Source: JAFGOY01 sp034430335
GTDB taxonomy: Bacteria; Chloroflexota; Anaerolineae; Aggregatilineales; UBA3940
Direction: 5' to 3'
NCBI GenBank assembly: GCA_034430335.1
Contig: DAOUES010000073.1
Coordinates: forward strand, 1 to 6,810
DNA: 6,810 nt
The position numbers and the translations under genes were made by a program. Shown piece by piece: positions 1-6,390 of the stretch. Numbering within the stretch: position 1 is the stretch's first letter; each line of letters begins with the position of its first letter. The notes below the pieces were generated by a model. That model searched no databases, was not told the origin of the DNA, and was given only the letters and a program-made list of their open reading frames with translations.

Positions 1-1152
1 ACGGGGGGATTGTGCCCCGGCCTCCACCGGGTCGTCCACAGCATCGTTACCCGCCATCATCTTTACGGGACGAGTAGCGTCTACGGTGTTTACGACAGCT
101 TCAAAGGGCTGGTCAACCTGGAAGACAACCTGATCGAACTCGATCCCACCATTACCGAGGAGTGGGCGGACAGCGGGGGATCGAGGCTGGGCAATGTTCG
201 ATACTATCCTGACAGCAAAGCGGGTGAAAATCCCACCGATAAGATGGTGGCGGACATCTCCAAGAAGCTCAAGAGCTTCGACATCGATATCCTGTATATC
301 ATCGGTGGGGACGGCTCTTTGCGGGTTGCGCACAAGATCGCCAGAGCCAATCCCGGCCTCGGCATCGTTGGCATCCCGAAGACAATGGACAATGACATCC
401 TGTGGGTCTGGCAGTCGTTTGGCTTTCGGACGGTGGTGGGAAAAGCCACCAGCGCGATCAACACGCTCCACGTCGAGGCGGCATCGACCCGGAGAATCTG
501 CCTGATAGAACTGTTCGGCGCAGAGTCGGGTTTTGTCGCCGCGAACGCTTCATTAGCCAGCGGGCACGTCGACCTGGTGCTCGTGCCGGAAGTGTTCAGC
601 CGGATGGAGCTGCCTGATATCGAGGCTTACCTGGACAAATGCATCGATCATATCGCCAGAAGCTATATGGGGATCGTGCCGGGCAACAAGCGCCCGCTGA
701 AAAATCGCCACAATCGCCATGCACTCGTCGTTGTGGCGGAAGGCGTCGGGACTGTTCTGGAAGAGCGGGGCTTCAAAATCGACGGGAACATCGTCAAAAA
801 GGACGAGTTCACCGGCTGCTTCAAAAAGCTAATCGAATCAAGGGTAAAGGATGAAGATGGTCTCCCGGTTCAGGCCTTCATCAATCAACCCAGGCACAAC
901 ATCCGGGCCATCCCGCCTAACCCTCAAGACCAGATATACTGCGAACGACTGGGGGTGCTGGCCGTCGACAATGCCCTGGCAGGTTACACCGACTTCATGA
1001 TTTCACAGTGGCTGGCGGAGTACGTCCTGGTGCCGCTGGAAATGGTCAACAAAGGCCAGAAGGGTGTCAGCCTGAACGGGATGTTCTGGAAACAGGTCAT
1101 ATACAGCACCTGTCAGCCCCTGTCGGCTGCTGAGCTGACGATGGGTGATTGA
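1..1152 (+). CDS. 6-phosphofructokinase family protein, N-terminus cut by window edge
   Basis: This is a phosphofructokinase-fold protein that would phosphorylate fructose 6-phosphate in glycolysis in the cytoplasm. The frame is open from base 1, so the true start lies upstream; the TTG at 10 falls inside the first glycine-rich motif and is not a start. Numbering from base 1, visible motifs are GGLCPGL (2-8, phosphate binding), GGSRLG with R67 (the E. coli R72 equivalent), GGDGS (102-106), PKTMDND (126-132, catalytic base D130), the PE pair (196-197) and AGYT (327-330). Gly after GGD points to ATP rather than pyrophosphate as donor; together with Lys in PKT this is the combination of plant and trypanosomatid ATP enzymes. 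Odd points: the usual MGR motif reads FGA (172-174), so its arginine is lost, and GGxCPGLN has His for Asn. 383 residues are visible. Family membership is secure; donor and true substrate are inferred. Confidence 0.9.
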   Translation, partial: TGGLCPGLHRVVHSIVTRHHLYGTSSVYGVYDSFKGLVNLEDNLIELDPTITEEWADSGGSRLGNVRYYPDSKAGENPTDKMVADISKKLKSFDIDILYIIGGDGSLRVAHKIARANPGLGIVGIPKTMDNDILWVWQSFGFRTVVGKATSAINTLHVEAASTRRICLIELFGAESGFVAANASLASGHVDLVLVPEVFSRMELPDIEAYLDKCIDHIARSYMGIVPGNKRPLKNRHNRHALVVVAEGVGTVLEERGFKIDGNIVKKDEFTGCFKKLIESRVKDEDGLPVQAFINQPRHNIRAIPPNPQDQIYCERLGVLAVDNALAGYTDFMISQWLAEYVLVPLEMVNKGQKGVSLNGMFWKQVIYSTCQPLSAAELTMGD

Positions 1153-1161
1153 TTGTGATTC

Positions 1162-4100
1162 TTACTCGCGTTTGAGCATCCAGAGGGTAAGATCGTCGCT
1201 GCGGGGCGCATCGCCGACGAAATCGGCGATGGTTTGAATGAGGTGATCGACCATTGTCTGGGTGGTTTTGTTTCCGGCTGCAAGCAGGGTCTCTTTGAAA
1301 CGATCCATTCCCCACTCGGTATAGTCGGCCTGCATCGCCTCGTTGACGCCGTCGGTGTAGGCGACTAATACGTCGCCGGGCTGCATTTGAATCTCCCGCT
1401 CTTCCAGTTCGATATCAGGCAGGACGCCCAGCGCAATGCCATCGCAGCGTAGTTCGCTGATCGCCGCGCCCTGATCGTGGATCAGGAGCGCCGGGTTGTG
1501 CCCGCCGCTGGCATAACTCAGTTTGCCGGTTTGCGGGTCCCAGATGGCATAGAAAACCGTCACGAACAGATCGGTGCGGGCCGTGCTGACCAGCAGCTTG
1601 TTGACGTGGACCAGGGTTTCGGCAGGGGATTTCCTGGTAATCGCGGCGGCGCGCAGAAGCGTCTGGCTGACGGCCATGAACAGCGCGGCAGGCATCCCCT
1701 TATCGGCGACATCGGCGATCGCCAGCCCCCAGCGGTCGTCGGGTAGATGGATGAAGTCGTAGAAGTCGCCGCTTACCTGTCGGGCGGCTTTCCACTCCGC
1801 CGAAAACTGCCAGCCGGGGATATCGGGAGCGTGTTCAGGAATGAACCGGGCCTGAATCTGGCGGGCGACTTCCAGTTCCTGTTCCAGCTTCTCACGCTCG
1901 ATCGCCGTCGATTGCAGGTTGGCCGTCTCGATGACCGAGGTCGCCTGGTGAGCGATGCCGGTCAGGATGCTCTTGGGCCGCGCCTGATCGGGCTGCTCCG
2001 GGCAGTCGACGATCAGGACGCCGACCGTTCCGCTCAGGGTTCGCAGGGGAACGCACTGGATCGACGAGGTCGGCAGAATATGGGCCAGCACGCCGGGAAC
2101 CGGCAGCGGGCGGCCCGGCCCGGCCTCCAGTGTGCGATTCGAGACACGCAGCAGGTCGAACAGGGGATCGCTCTCCGCCGGAATCAGGCCGATCTCCGCC
2201 GCGTTCAGAATGTCAGGAGGCTGGCAGCACTGCGCACCGATCACATACGCCTCTTCTTCCTGAATCCAGCGCAGGATCAGGCAGCAGCGGAACCCAAAGA
2301 GAAGCACCGACAGCCGGGCGATGGTATCGAGAGCATCGGCGGCGTCGCCCTGGATGTTGACCGCCTCGGCGACCTGTAATAAAGCAGTGGTGATATAGGT
2401 TTCGGTTTTCTGGGCCGCATACAGGCGGGCGTTGCTGATCGCAACCGCGGCCTGGTTTGCGAACGCGGCAACGATCTCGTAGTCGCTGCCGGTGTAAGGC
2501 CACCCCGGTGGCTGATCGGCGATGATGTAGCCGATCAGCGAGCCGCCGACCGACAGATCCGCCGAAATCAGCGGGTGGCCACCGGGAATTTCGAACACCT
2601 GCCTGAACTTCTGGCGCACCCAGTCGTCTATCGTGTCACCGGCTTCATGATCCAGTTCGGGCATCTCTATGTGAAAGCCGGAGAAACCGAGTAAATCCGG
2701 GCCGGTTGTCGCGTAGATGGTCAGCAGATTTGACGCTTCGTCGGCTACGGCAATCGCCACCGTGTTCAGGGTCACAACCTGGCGCAGGCCGTCCATCACT
2801 CCCATGATGACGCGGTCGAGGTCGAGTTCGGCGGCGAGCTTGGCGCTGATCTCGCGCAGGGTATCGGCCAGGTTGCGGCGGTGGCGCTCGTTGGCGTACA
2901 GTGCGGCATTGCGGATGGCAACGGCGACCGAGTCGGCAAGCGATTGGGCCAGCACCTGGTCCTCGGCGGTGAACGCATTGGACTCGGCGCTTTGAACGTC
3001 CATCACGCCCAGCCCGCGCCCGCCGTACATGATCGGGATCGCCATCTCCGAGCGCGTCTCCTCGCCATCACCTCCGGGTGTGAAATCATGGGTATCGCCA
3101 ATATTGTTGACTACCTGGGCCTTGCCAGTGCGCGCCGCTTTCGGGATCAACCCCGGATCGTCGAGCGAGAGGGTCAGGTCGTCGATCAGCCAGCGCACGC
3201 TGTGCGAACCCGTACCGGATCGAAAGACCAGCATCTCGCCCAGGCTGACGAAGATATGGACGCGCTCGAAGCCGAACGTCTCAGAGATCAACTGCACCTG
3301 CCGCTCGAGCAGGTCGTCGAGGTTGAGTTCGGAGACGACGGCCTGGTTGACCTGCACCAGCGCTTCCAGCCGCCGGGCAAGCCGCCGCTCCGCCGCGTAG
3401 GATTTGGCCTGTTCGATTGCCAGCGCGATCTGCATCGCCAGCGATTCAAGGAGAGAAACGTCATCGGGGTGGAAGGCGTCGACCCGGTCACTGCGGACAT
3501 CGAGCACACCCAGCACGCGGTCTTCCACGCGGAGCGGCAGCGAGACTTCGCTGCGTGTGTCGCTCAAGGCAGGCATCTCGAAATAGCGAACATCCTCACC
3601 GACATCGTTCGACAGTGCGGTATCGGCTTCGGCGGCAGCCCAGCCGATCAGCCCCTCGTTCAGATCGAATACCGCGTCGGTATCCAGCGCATCATCACTG
3701 CTGGCCCCGACGACAAGCTGATCGTCTTGCAGGACGAAAATGCTGACGTTGTAGTAGCCAAAAGCCCGTTTGACCGATGTGGCGATCTGCTTGAACAGGT
3801 CGGGGAGCGGCTGGATCGCCGAAACCTGGCTGCTGACCGAGTGAATCAGGTTGAGTTGATCGGCGCGGCGGCGGGCATGTTCGTACAGTTGGGCATTTCG
3901 AATCGCCCAGGCCGCCTGGTTCGCCAGTGCGGTCAGTAATCGCTGGTGGCCCTCGCCGAAACGCTCAGGTTGGTAGCTCTGGATGGCGATGATCCCGATG
4001 GTGGAGGTCCCGGCGATCAGGGGGACGAACAAACCGGACCGGGGCGGCGCGTCGAGTTCGAAGCTGGGGAAAGTCGGGAGGTTGCGGCCTTCGGTATCGA

Positions 4101-4482
4101 AGTCCCGTACCAGCAGCGCCTGCCCGTGTTCCCGCACCCAGCCGACGATCCCGGTGCGCCCGCCGCGTGGGAAAGCCTGCTGCGGCTGGCGCTCCCCATC
4201 TTTGATCCAGACTTTGACGTGGTAAGCATCCTGCTCGAACAACCCGACCTGAAACAGCGTGGTCGGGACAATCTGCCGGGCACGCTGGTAGACCAGTTCG
4301 CAGAGATCGTCAACGTCAAGTTTGGAGCGCAGCAGTTGGAGGCCGATTTCGTTCAGGGTGACCAGTTCGGAGACAGCCTGCTGTTCACGTCGGCTGCCCA
4401 GGCGAAAGGCCAGCCAACCAGCCGCTACGCCGATCAGGACGACGCCTAGACTTGCAGCTATGATCACGGGCAGCATCTGCAT
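1162..4482 (-). CDS. Membrane-anchored protein phosphatase: five GAF domains plus SpoIIE/PP2C (RsbU-like)
   Basis: This 1106-residue sensor phosphatase probably dephosphorylates the serine of STAS proteins encoded just upstream. Residues 4-27 form one transmembrane helix followed by arginines, which puts the rest in the cytoplasm. Five GAF-like sensory units follow, at about 40-200, 205-360, 370-528, 537-690 and 695-855, joined by charged helices typical of dimeric signalling linkers. Residues 857-880 carry the helical ELEVARQIQARFIPE linker usual before SpoIIE domains. The PP2C domain (885-1104) keeps its metal-binding motifs: GDFYDF (905-910), DVADKG (924-929), SGGHNP (992-997), YTDGVNEAM (1042-1050) and RSDDLTLW (1094-1101). 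The phosphatase should therefore be active. Six of eight cysteines lie in GAF5. The ATG at 4482 is preceded by AGGT five bases upstream and 39 bp from the previous gene, suggesting it is the last gene of the operon. The signals sensed cannot be read from sequence. Confidence 0.95.
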   Translation of the reverse strand: MQMLPVIIAASLGVVLIGVAAGWLAFRLGSRREQQAVSELVTLNEIGLQLLRSKLDVDDLCELVYQRARQIVPTTLFQVGLFEQDAYHVKVWIKDGERQPQQAFPRGGRTGIVGWVREHGQALLVRDFDTEGRNLPTFPSFELDAPPRSGLFVPLIAGTSTIGIIAIQSYQPERFGEGHQRLLTALANQAAWAIRNAQLYEHARRRADQLNLIHSVSSQVSAIQPLPDLFKQIATSVKRAFGYYNVSIFVLQDDQLVVGASSDDALDTDAVFDLNEGLIGWAAAEADTALSNDVGEDVRYFEMPALSDTRSEVSLPLRVEDRVLGVLDVRSDRVDAFHPDDVSLLESLAMQIALAIEQAKSYAAERRLARRLEALVQVNQAVVSELNLDDLLERQVQLISETFGFERVHIFVSLGEMLVFRSGTGSHSVRWLIDDLTLSLDDPGLIPKAARTGKAQVVNNIGDTHDFTPGGDGEETRSEMAIPIMYGGRGLGVMDVQSAESNAFTAEDQVLAQSLADSVAVAIRNAALYANERHRRNLADTLREISAKLAAELDLDRVIMGVMDGLRQVVTLNTVAIAVADEASNLLTIYATTGPDLLGFSGFHIEMPELDHEAGDTIDDWVRQKFRQVFEIPGGHPLISADLSVGGSLIGYIIADQPPGWPYTGSDYEIVAAFANQAAVAISNARLYAAQKTETYITTALLQVAEAVNIQGDAADALDTIARLSVLLFGFRCCLILRWIQEEEAYVIGAQCCQPPDILNAAEIGLIPAESDPLFDLLRVSNRTLEAGPGRPLPVPGVLAHILPTSSIQCVPLRTLSGTVGVLIVDCPEQPDQARPKSILTGIAHQATSVIETANLQSTAIEREKLEQELEVARQIQARFIPEHAPDIPGWQFSAEWKAARQVSGDFYDFIHLPDDRWGLAIADVADKGMPAALFMAVSQTLLRAAAITRKSPAETLVHVNKLLVSTARTDLFVTVFYAIWDPQTGKLSYASGGHNPALLIHDQGAAISELRCDGIALGVLPDIELEEREIQMQPGDVLVAYTDGVNEAMQADYTEWGMDRFKETLLAAGNKTTQTMVDHLIQTIADFVGDAPRSDDLTLWMLKRE

Positions 4483-4487
4483 CGACG

Positions 4488-4491
4488 ACCT
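4488..4491 (-). promoter_or_regulatory. Short ribosome binding site of the GAF-phosphatase gene
   Basis: AGGT on the minus strand, five bases before the ATG at 4482. It favours this ATG over the in-frame ATG two codons later, though the match is short. Confidence 0.45.
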
Positions 4492-4521
4492 GTTTTACCC
4501 CCGTTCAGCATGACGGCGGCG

Positions 4522-5040
4522 CTAATATGTACCGACCGGATTGGACAACTTGGTCATTACCAGGGAGTTGCCCTCAGGCCGGACGGTATAGTTGACCCGG
4601 TCCATCACCGCGTGCATGAGGTACAGGCCCAGCCCGCCCGGACTGGCCTCGTCCAGCGACCAGCAGTCGATGTTCGGCGGGGCGACCAGTGCCGGGTCGT
4701 ATGGCTCGCCGAAATCGGTCAGGCTGATCTCGAAATGCCCGCGCCGGGCGATCATTTTTACCTCGATGACTCCTGATGGGTCATCAGCGTACGAATGGGT
4801 GATGATATTCGTACAGGCTTCGTCGACGGCCAGCCGGCACTGGTGGACAGCCTCGTCCCCCAGGTTTGCCCCGACCGCCAGGGTTTCGACCATCGCGGCC
4901 AGCTTCCTGATCTGATCCAGGCTGGCCGGGATGCTCACCTTCACGATCCGGCGGCGATCAACCAGGGCGAGCAGGGAAGCTGTCAGGACCAGGAGAAGGA
5001 TCGAGCCGACGAGTATTGCCAGGATACTGAAACCATTCAC
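4522..5040 (-). CDS. Membrane-anchored HATPase, RsbW/SpoIIAB-like serine kinase
   Basis: This is a 172-residue GHKL ATPase of the anti-sigma-factor kinase type, which binds a target protein and phosphorylates STAS antagonists. Residues 4-27 are a continuous hydrophobic helix, then DRRR, so the kinase domain (33-165) should hang from the cytoplasmic face of the membrane. ATP-site motifs are clear: N-box LAVDEACTNIITHSY (70-84, with E74 and N78), DFGEPYDP (109-116), GGLGLYLM (135-142) and EGNSLVM (156-162). The frame is open further upstream, but that part overlaps the preceding gene. The GTG at 5040 is chosen because it follows that gene and has GGTGA eight bases before it; GTGs at 5046 and 5052 would add only two or four residues. 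RsbW homologues are usually soluble, so the anchor is unusual. A cytoplasmic form from GTG codons near residue 33 or 35 is possible but poorly supported. Confidence 0.85.
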   Translation of the reverse strand: MNGFSILAILVGSILLLVLTASLLALVDRRRIVKVSIPASLDQIRKLAAMVETLAVGANLGDEAVHQCRLAVDEACTNIITHSYADDPSGVIEVKMIARRGHFEISLTDFGEPYDPALVAPPNIDCWSLDEASPGGLGLYLMHAVMDRVNYTVRPEGNSLVMTKLSNPVGTY

Positions 5041-5048
5041 TATCACAA

Positions 5049-5053
5049 TCACC
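5049..5053 (-). promoter_or_regulatory. Likely ribosome binding site deciding the GTG start of the membrane HATPase
   Basis: GGTGA on the minus strand, eight bases before the GTG at 5040. The three in-frame GTG codons at 5052, 5046 and 5040 compete; only the last has this complement at suitable spacing. All three choices keep the transmembrane helix. Confidence 0.5.
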
Positions 5054-5098
5054 GCGAGAAAACTATGGACTATTACGTCGAATGGCCGATTCCGTTTT

Positions 5099-5896
5099 TC
5101 AACGCCGCAGTACGGCCAGCGCCTCTGATGTCGTCTCGACGACGGCAAAGACTTTCGTGAAACCGACCATCTGGAAGATATCAAACACAGCCGGTTTCAT
5201 CGAGCAGAGGACGATATCACCGCCCTTCTCACGGGCAGTTCGCCAGGCAGTGACCAGTGCTTTCAACCCCCGGCTGGAAATGTAAGTCACCGAGGACATA
5301 TCGATCACCAGCCGGTATTGGCCCTGGCCGAGACTATCGAGCATCGTATTTTCGAACTCCGGTGCGGCGGCGGAATCCAACCGGCCATCAGGCGCAATGA
5401 CGGCGATGCCATCTTCCACTTCGTGAATGTTGATAGTGGTCTCCTGCCCGACCTTGCCGGGTAGGGGCGCGGAGCCTTCGCCCTTTGCTCGCTTTACCAT
5501 TGTCAGGCGGTTCCCTTCGTCGGAAAAGCTGAAATGCACTTCATCCATAAGCTGAGACATCAGGTGTAAACCAATGCCGCCCGGTTTGATCTTGTGGATG
5601 TCAGAATCGATGACCGGCGGCGGGACGCTTTCGGGATCGAACGGTTTGCCCTGATCGAGGAGCGTGACGCTGAAAACGTTTTCTGCTACCGTACAGGTGA
5701 TGTCGATATTTCCCCGGTCTTCTCCACCGTAAGCGTGCTCGACGATATTGGTGCACGCTTCGTCGACCGACATCTGGCAGTGATAGACCGTTGGCTCGTC
5801 AAACCCGGCGTCGACTGCCGCTTCCCGGACAAGATCGATGATCAACGGGATGTTCTCATACCGTCCACTAACGACCAAACGGCGTACGTCAGCCAT
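5099..5896 (-). CDS. HATPase-STAS fusion: anti-sigma-type kinase joined to an anti-anti-sigma domain
   Basis: This 265-residue protein carries both sides of a partner switch. Residues 8-136 are an RsbW-like HATPase with N-box MSVDEACTNIVEHAY (42-56, E46 and N50), LDQGKPFDP (80-88), GGIGLHLM (106-113) and EGNRLTM (127-133). A short Gly/Pro linker (about 137-151) leads to a STAS domain (152-264) with VIDMSSVTYISSRGL (197-211). Ser208 aligns with the serine phosphorylated in SpoIIAA and RsbV; the Asp often before it is Ser207. No hydrophobic segment is present, so it should be cytoplasmic. The ATG at 5896 has AGGTGA nine bases upstream. The gene starts 30 bp after the stand-alone STAS gene and ends 58 bp before the membrane HATPase. 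Both halves look intact, so phosphorylation within one chain or within a dimer is conceivable; that is inference, as is any sigma-factor target. Confidence 0.93.
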   Translation of the reverse strand: MADVRRLVVSGRYENIPLIIDLVREAAVDAGFDEPTVYHCQMSVDEACTNIVEHAYGGEDRGNIDITCTVAENVFSVTLLDQGKPFDPESVPPPVIDSDIHKIKPGGIGLHLMSQLMDEVHFSFSDEGNRLTMVKRAKGEGSAPLPGKVGQETTINIHEVEDGIAVIAPDGRLDSAAAPEFENTMLDSLGQGQYRLVIDMSSVTYISSRGLKALVTAWRTAREKGGDIVLCSMKPAVFDIFQMVGFTKVFAVVETTSEALAVLRR

Positions 5897-5905
5897 GCGG
5901 ATTAA

Positions 5906-5911
5906 TCACCT
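5906..5911 (-). promoter_or_regulatory. Ribosome binding site of the HATPase-STAS fusion gene
   Basis: AGGTGA on the minus strand, nine bases before the ATG at 5896, lying in the 30-bp gap after the STAS stop codon. Confidence 0.75.
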
Positions 5912-5926
5912 GTGCGTTAAACAGTA

Positions 5927-6271
5927 TCAAGCTGAAAAGCTCTCTAGAGCAGAAGACTGGTCTTCGAAGACGTAAAAAATAGAGGAGAGTCCCGACAGTT
6001 CGAAGACTTCGTTGACCCTGGGCGGGACGCAGCAAAGCCGGATGTCGCCGCCGATACTTTTAACTCGTTTCAAGGCCGACACCAGTTCCCGGAGACCGGC
6101 GCTGCTCATATAGTCTACCGAACTAAAATTGATGACCAGGTAAGCGGAACCCTGGTCAATCTGGCGTGAGAGACAGTCCCCCAATTCAGGAGCAGTGCGG
6201 CTGTCAACGCGGCCATTGATGGTGATGACATCGATGTCGCCTGTCTGTTCAACCGATATTTCTATTGTCAC
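5927..6271 (-). CDS. Stand-alone STAS protein, anti-sigma factor antagonist (RsbV/SpoIIAA-like)
   Basis: This 114-residue cytoplasmic protein is a single STAS domain. In known partner switches the unphosphorylated form binds an HATPase kinase and releases that kinase's target, while phosphorylation on serine switches it off. Visible marks are GRVDSRTAPEL (20-30) and VINFSSVDYMSSAGL (46-60). Ser57 aligns with the SpoIIAA/RsbV phosphoacceptor, with Ser56 before it where Asp is common. Length matches the family (about 100-120). The GTG at 6271 is chosen over the longer open frame because AAGGAG sits six bases upstream and the STAS fold begins immediately; the upstream extension lacks family character and runs into the neighbouring gene. 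It is the first gene after the promoter at 6335-6363. By eye it shares about 45 of 111 aligned positions with the STAS half of the next gene, so the two are close paralogues. Confidence 0.93.
   Translation of the reverse strand: MTIEISVEQTGDIDVITINGRVDSRTAPELGDCLSRQIDQGSAYLVINFSSVDYMSSAGLRELVSALKRVKSIGGDIRLCCVPPRVNEVFELSGLSSIFYVFEDQSSALESFSA
5939..5971 (-). repeat. Cluster of inverted repeats at the 3' end of the STAS gene
   Basis: On the plus strand GAAGAC (5952-5957), GTCTTC (5960-5965) and GAAGAC (5966-5971) follow one another, giving two mutually exclusive hairpins, including the perfect 12-bp palindrome at 5960-5971. A second small inverted repeat, GCTCT-CT-AGAGC (5939-5950), is followed in the minus-strand RNA by TTTT. 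All of it lies within the last codons of the STAS gene. The stems are too short for a confident terminator; a role in mRNA processing or attenuation is possible, and chance from coding sequence cannot be excluded. Confidence 0.3.
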
Positions 6272-6277
6272 TTGTAT

Positions 6278-6283
6278 CTCCTT
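6278..6283 (-). promoter_or_regulatory. Ribosome binding site fixing the GTG start of the STAS gene
   Basis: AAGGAG on the minus strand, six bases before the GTG at 6271. It decides the start: the frame is open to 6589, but only this site places initiation at the beginning of the STAS fold. Confidence 0.8.
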
Positions 6284-6334
6284 GTCTGCCCCGGAATGCA
6301 ATCGAAACACGCAGAGCCGGTCGGCAGCAAAGCG

Positions 6335-6363
6335 ATTATACAATGTGTGCAACCGGCATACAA
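6335..6363 (-). promoter_or_regulatory. Probable housekeeping-type promoter of the signalling operon
   Basis: On the minus strand a perfect TATAAT (6340-6335) lies 17 bp downstream of TTGTAT (6363-6358), which matches only the TTG of the -35 consensus. Transcription would begin near 6328, leaving about 57 bases of leader before the GTG at 6271. The imperfect palindrome GCCGGTCGGC (6316-6325) sits just past the predicted start and could be an operator, but its arms are only four bases. The -10 box is convincing; the -35 is weak, so an activator or another sigma factor may contribute. Confidence 0.55.
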
Positions 6364-6390
6364 AGCAAACGGGCGCGTGTTTCTGACAGG

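Noticed and set aside
10..12. TTG as start codon of the phosphofructokinase
   Set aside because: The frame is open to base 1 and the preceding Gly-Gly is part of the conserved GGxCPGL motif, so the gene begins before the window.
1747..2379. Open frame of 210 codons on the plus strand
   Set aside because: It lies fully antisense to the GAF5/PP2C coding region and has no family features or convincing start context.
2881..3939. Open frame of 352 codons on the plus strand inside the phosphatase gene
   Set aside because: It is antisense to well-conserved GAF domains, has Arg/Asp/Gln-rich low-sense composition, and shows no recognisable fold. It is a shadow of GC-rich coding sequence.
3946..4449. 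Open frame of 167 codons on the plus strand
   Set aside because: It is antisense to GAF1 and the membrane helix of the phosphatase, with no recognisable domain.
5041..5184. Longer N-terminus for the membrane HATPase (start at 5184)
   Set aside because: It would overlap the STAS half of the preceding gene in another frame and adds an Arg/Ser-rich stretch typical of shadow translation.
6355..6390. Possible terminator after the gene ending at 6391
   Set aside because: Only a four-base AAAC/GTTT pairing is visible and no T-run follows.
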